Below, piece by piece: positions 14,028-15,265 of a DNA stretch of 15,265 nt. Both the position numbers and the translations under genes were made by a program. Positions within the stretch are counted from its first letter, which is position 1. The number at the start of each line of letters is the position of its first letter. Source of the DNA: Acidimicrobiaceae bacterium (GTDB lineage Bacteria > Actinomycetota > Acidimicrobiia > Acidimicrobiales > Acidimicrobiaceae); the NCBI GenBank assembly GCA_013044365.1, contig JABEUP010000006.1, positions 1 to 15,265 on the forward strand, in the 5' to 3' direction. The notes beneath the pieces were generated by a model. The model searched no databases. It was not told the origin of the DNA and worked only from the letters and a program-made list of their open reading frames with translations.

Positions 14028-15265
14028 TCAACTCCGCATACCAGAGATCCCTTTTGATTGGCCCCCTCTCAAAAACCAAGCTGCGCCGAAAAGGCTTGCC
14101 AAACTACCAACTCCCAAGGCAAGCAGAAGTGTCGGCAGGGCAACAAAACTAACTAGTGTTCCGATCAGCAACGGTGCAGATACCTGAACGGCACGATTCA
14201 TCGAAGTCCGCAAACCTACAGCCAAACCCTGATCTTGAGCCGGAGCGGCCTTCGCCAAAAGACTGATTATCGCAGTTTGGGAAAGTCCATTTCCGATCCC
14301 AAATACCACCATGCATACCACCTGGATCAGAACTGACGATGAAAGCGGCACCACCGAAAATGCCAACGCCATTCCAAACAGGCTTGCATAAAGGAGCCGT
14401 TGCGCATCGAACCTGCGGTGCAATAATCCGGTCAATGCCGCCGCACCCGCGCTGGCTACCGACCCTAATGAAAGTACTGTGCCAATCTCCAGAGGACTCC
14501 AACCCGCATGATGCAGATATACCACATAGAAAGAATTTCGAATAGCGATTAGTCCCAGGCGAATGACCGAGCCGACGATTATGAGACGGAAAGACGGCAA
14601 ACCAAGCAGCCTAAACGCACGTACGAAATTGCGGCTCTCCACAACTGACGGTTCTTGCTGAGCAGGCGATTCAGGCTGAGCGGTAGAGGCCGTTGGCACA
14701 TCCTTGACGGTAATGGAAAGCATCACAGCCGCAATTGCGGCGGCGGCGACAATAAATGCCGCAGTTATATTCGCACGCGTAATCAGCAATCCGGCCAGGA
14801 ACGGTCCGCCGAAATTGCCTATTTGGGCAGAAAGACTCAGCCATCCGATTCGGTGGGCTCGCCTGGTCCCCTCTTCGTGTTCCCGGGTCACAGATGTTTG
14901 AGCCCCAATCCAGGTTGCAGACCGCCCGAGTCCGGCGATCATCTGCCAAAAACCAAATATCCAGACATTACTGAAGGAGATGCTCAGCATCGTTGCTGCG
15001 GCTGCGGAAACTGCTCCTATGAGAACGATATTTCTACTTCCGAGCCGGTCGGCAGCGGCACCTATCGGTATCGCAAAAAACATGGGGGCAACCGAGACGG
15101 CGGCTACGTCAAAACCAAGAGCAAACGAAGACCCATGCACGTGTATAACCCACAACGGAATTAGCAACATGATCATCGACTGTGAAATTCGTTGTCCGAT
15201 GCCAATACTGAACACAAGATTTCCAGATCGACGAGCGATGGCGAGCCCCCTGCTTACTCTTGAAA
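14028..15265 (-). CDS. MFS transporter, 5' end cut by right edge
   Basis: The reading frame stays open from the stop at 14028-14030 to the right edge (412 codons). A GTG at 15215 would give 395 residues, but the frame continues upstream with plausible residues (SRVSRGLAIARRSG), so the true start is probably outside the window. The protein is a chain of hydrophobic helices. It has the MFS loop 2-3 signature GAAADRLGSRN and a related basic loop, HRRFDAQR, between helices 8 and 9. An acidic, Pro-rich central linker (about 170-195) separates the two six-helix halves. It most resembles multidrug or metabolite exporters of the 12-helix MFS_1 group, but substrate and direction cannot be inferred. 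It is far from both operons, and its link to the degradation pathway is only by proximity. Confidence 0.88.
   Translation of the reverse strand, partial: SRVSRGLAIARRSGNLVFSIGIGQRISQSMIMLLIPLWVIHVHGSSFALGFDVAAVSVAPMFFAIPIGAAADRLGSRNIVLIGAVSAAAATMLSISFSNVWIFGFWQMIAGLGRSATWIGAQTSVTREHEEGTRRAHRIGWLSLSAQIGNFGGPFLAGLLITRANITAAFIVAAAAIAAVMLSITVKDVPTASTAQPESPAQQEPSVVESRNFVRAFRLLGLPSFRLIIVGSVIRLGLIAIRNSFYVVYLHHAGWSPLEIGTVLSLGSVASAGAAALTGLLHRRFDAQRLLYASLFGMALAFSVVPLSSSVLIQVVCMVVFGIGNGLSQTAIISLLAKAAPAQDQGLAVGLRTSMNRAVQVSAPLLIGTLVSFVALPTLLLALGVGSLASLFGAAWFLRGGQSKGISGMRS

Noticed and set aside
1..15265. CRISPR arrays, insertion sequences, rRNA or intact tRNA genes
   Set aside because: I saw no regular repeat-spacer pattern, transposase-like frame, terminal inverted repeats or complete cloverleaf.

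Overview
The window (15.3 kb, roughly half G+C) looks like an actinobacterial chromosome segment. Clues are a substrate-binding lipoprotein with a long Ser/Thr linker after the lipidated cysteine, frequent GTG and TTG starts, a regulator gene whose -10 box lies so close to its GTG codon that the mRNA is probably leaderless, and a two-helix mini-protein of a kind I associate with Actinobacteria. The moderate G+C would suit a lineage such as the Acidimicrobiia, but that is a guess.

Region 1 (1-4391, minus strand) is one probable operon: a solute-binding lipoprotein, a fused two-domain ABC permease, an enolase-superfamily enzyme and the first 38 codons of an NDP-forming acyl-CoA synthetase that runs off the left edge. 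No ABC ATPase is visible. The mix of importer, enolase-type enzyme and CoA ligase suggests uptake and activation of an organic acid rather than of iron.

Region 2 (5169-10531, minus strand) is a five-gene operon: two acyl-CoA dehydrogenase subunits, a zinc-ribbon/OB-fold (DUF35) protein, a family III (CaiB/BaiF) CoA-transferase and a thiolase-fold protein. It resembles the mycobacterial igr operon (fadE28-fadE29-chsH2-chsH1-ltp2), which removes the last part of the steroid side chain by CoA activation, dehydrogenation, hydration and retro-aldol cleavage. Here the thiolase-fold protein has no nucleophilic cysteine in the usual segment and carries Tyr where thiolases carry a catalytic His. The two dehydrogenase subunits keep complementary halves of the FAD site. 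There is no MaoC hydratase, and a CoA-transferase sits where chsH1 would be. This is the most interesting system in the window.

Region 3 (10532-13220) holds a divergent regulatory region with several dyads, a LysR-type regulator (plus strand), a 484-bp gap and a dienelactone-hydrolase-family protein (plus strand).

Region 4 (13221-15265) holds a likely terminator, a fragment resembling a tRNA 3' end, an easily missed 54-codon membrane-protein gene, and on the minus strand an MFS transporter cut by the right edge.

Working model (inference): LysR controls the divergent CoA-dependent degradation operon. The ABC importer or the MFS protein handles the carboxylic acid substrate or a product. The substrate cannot be read from the sequence.
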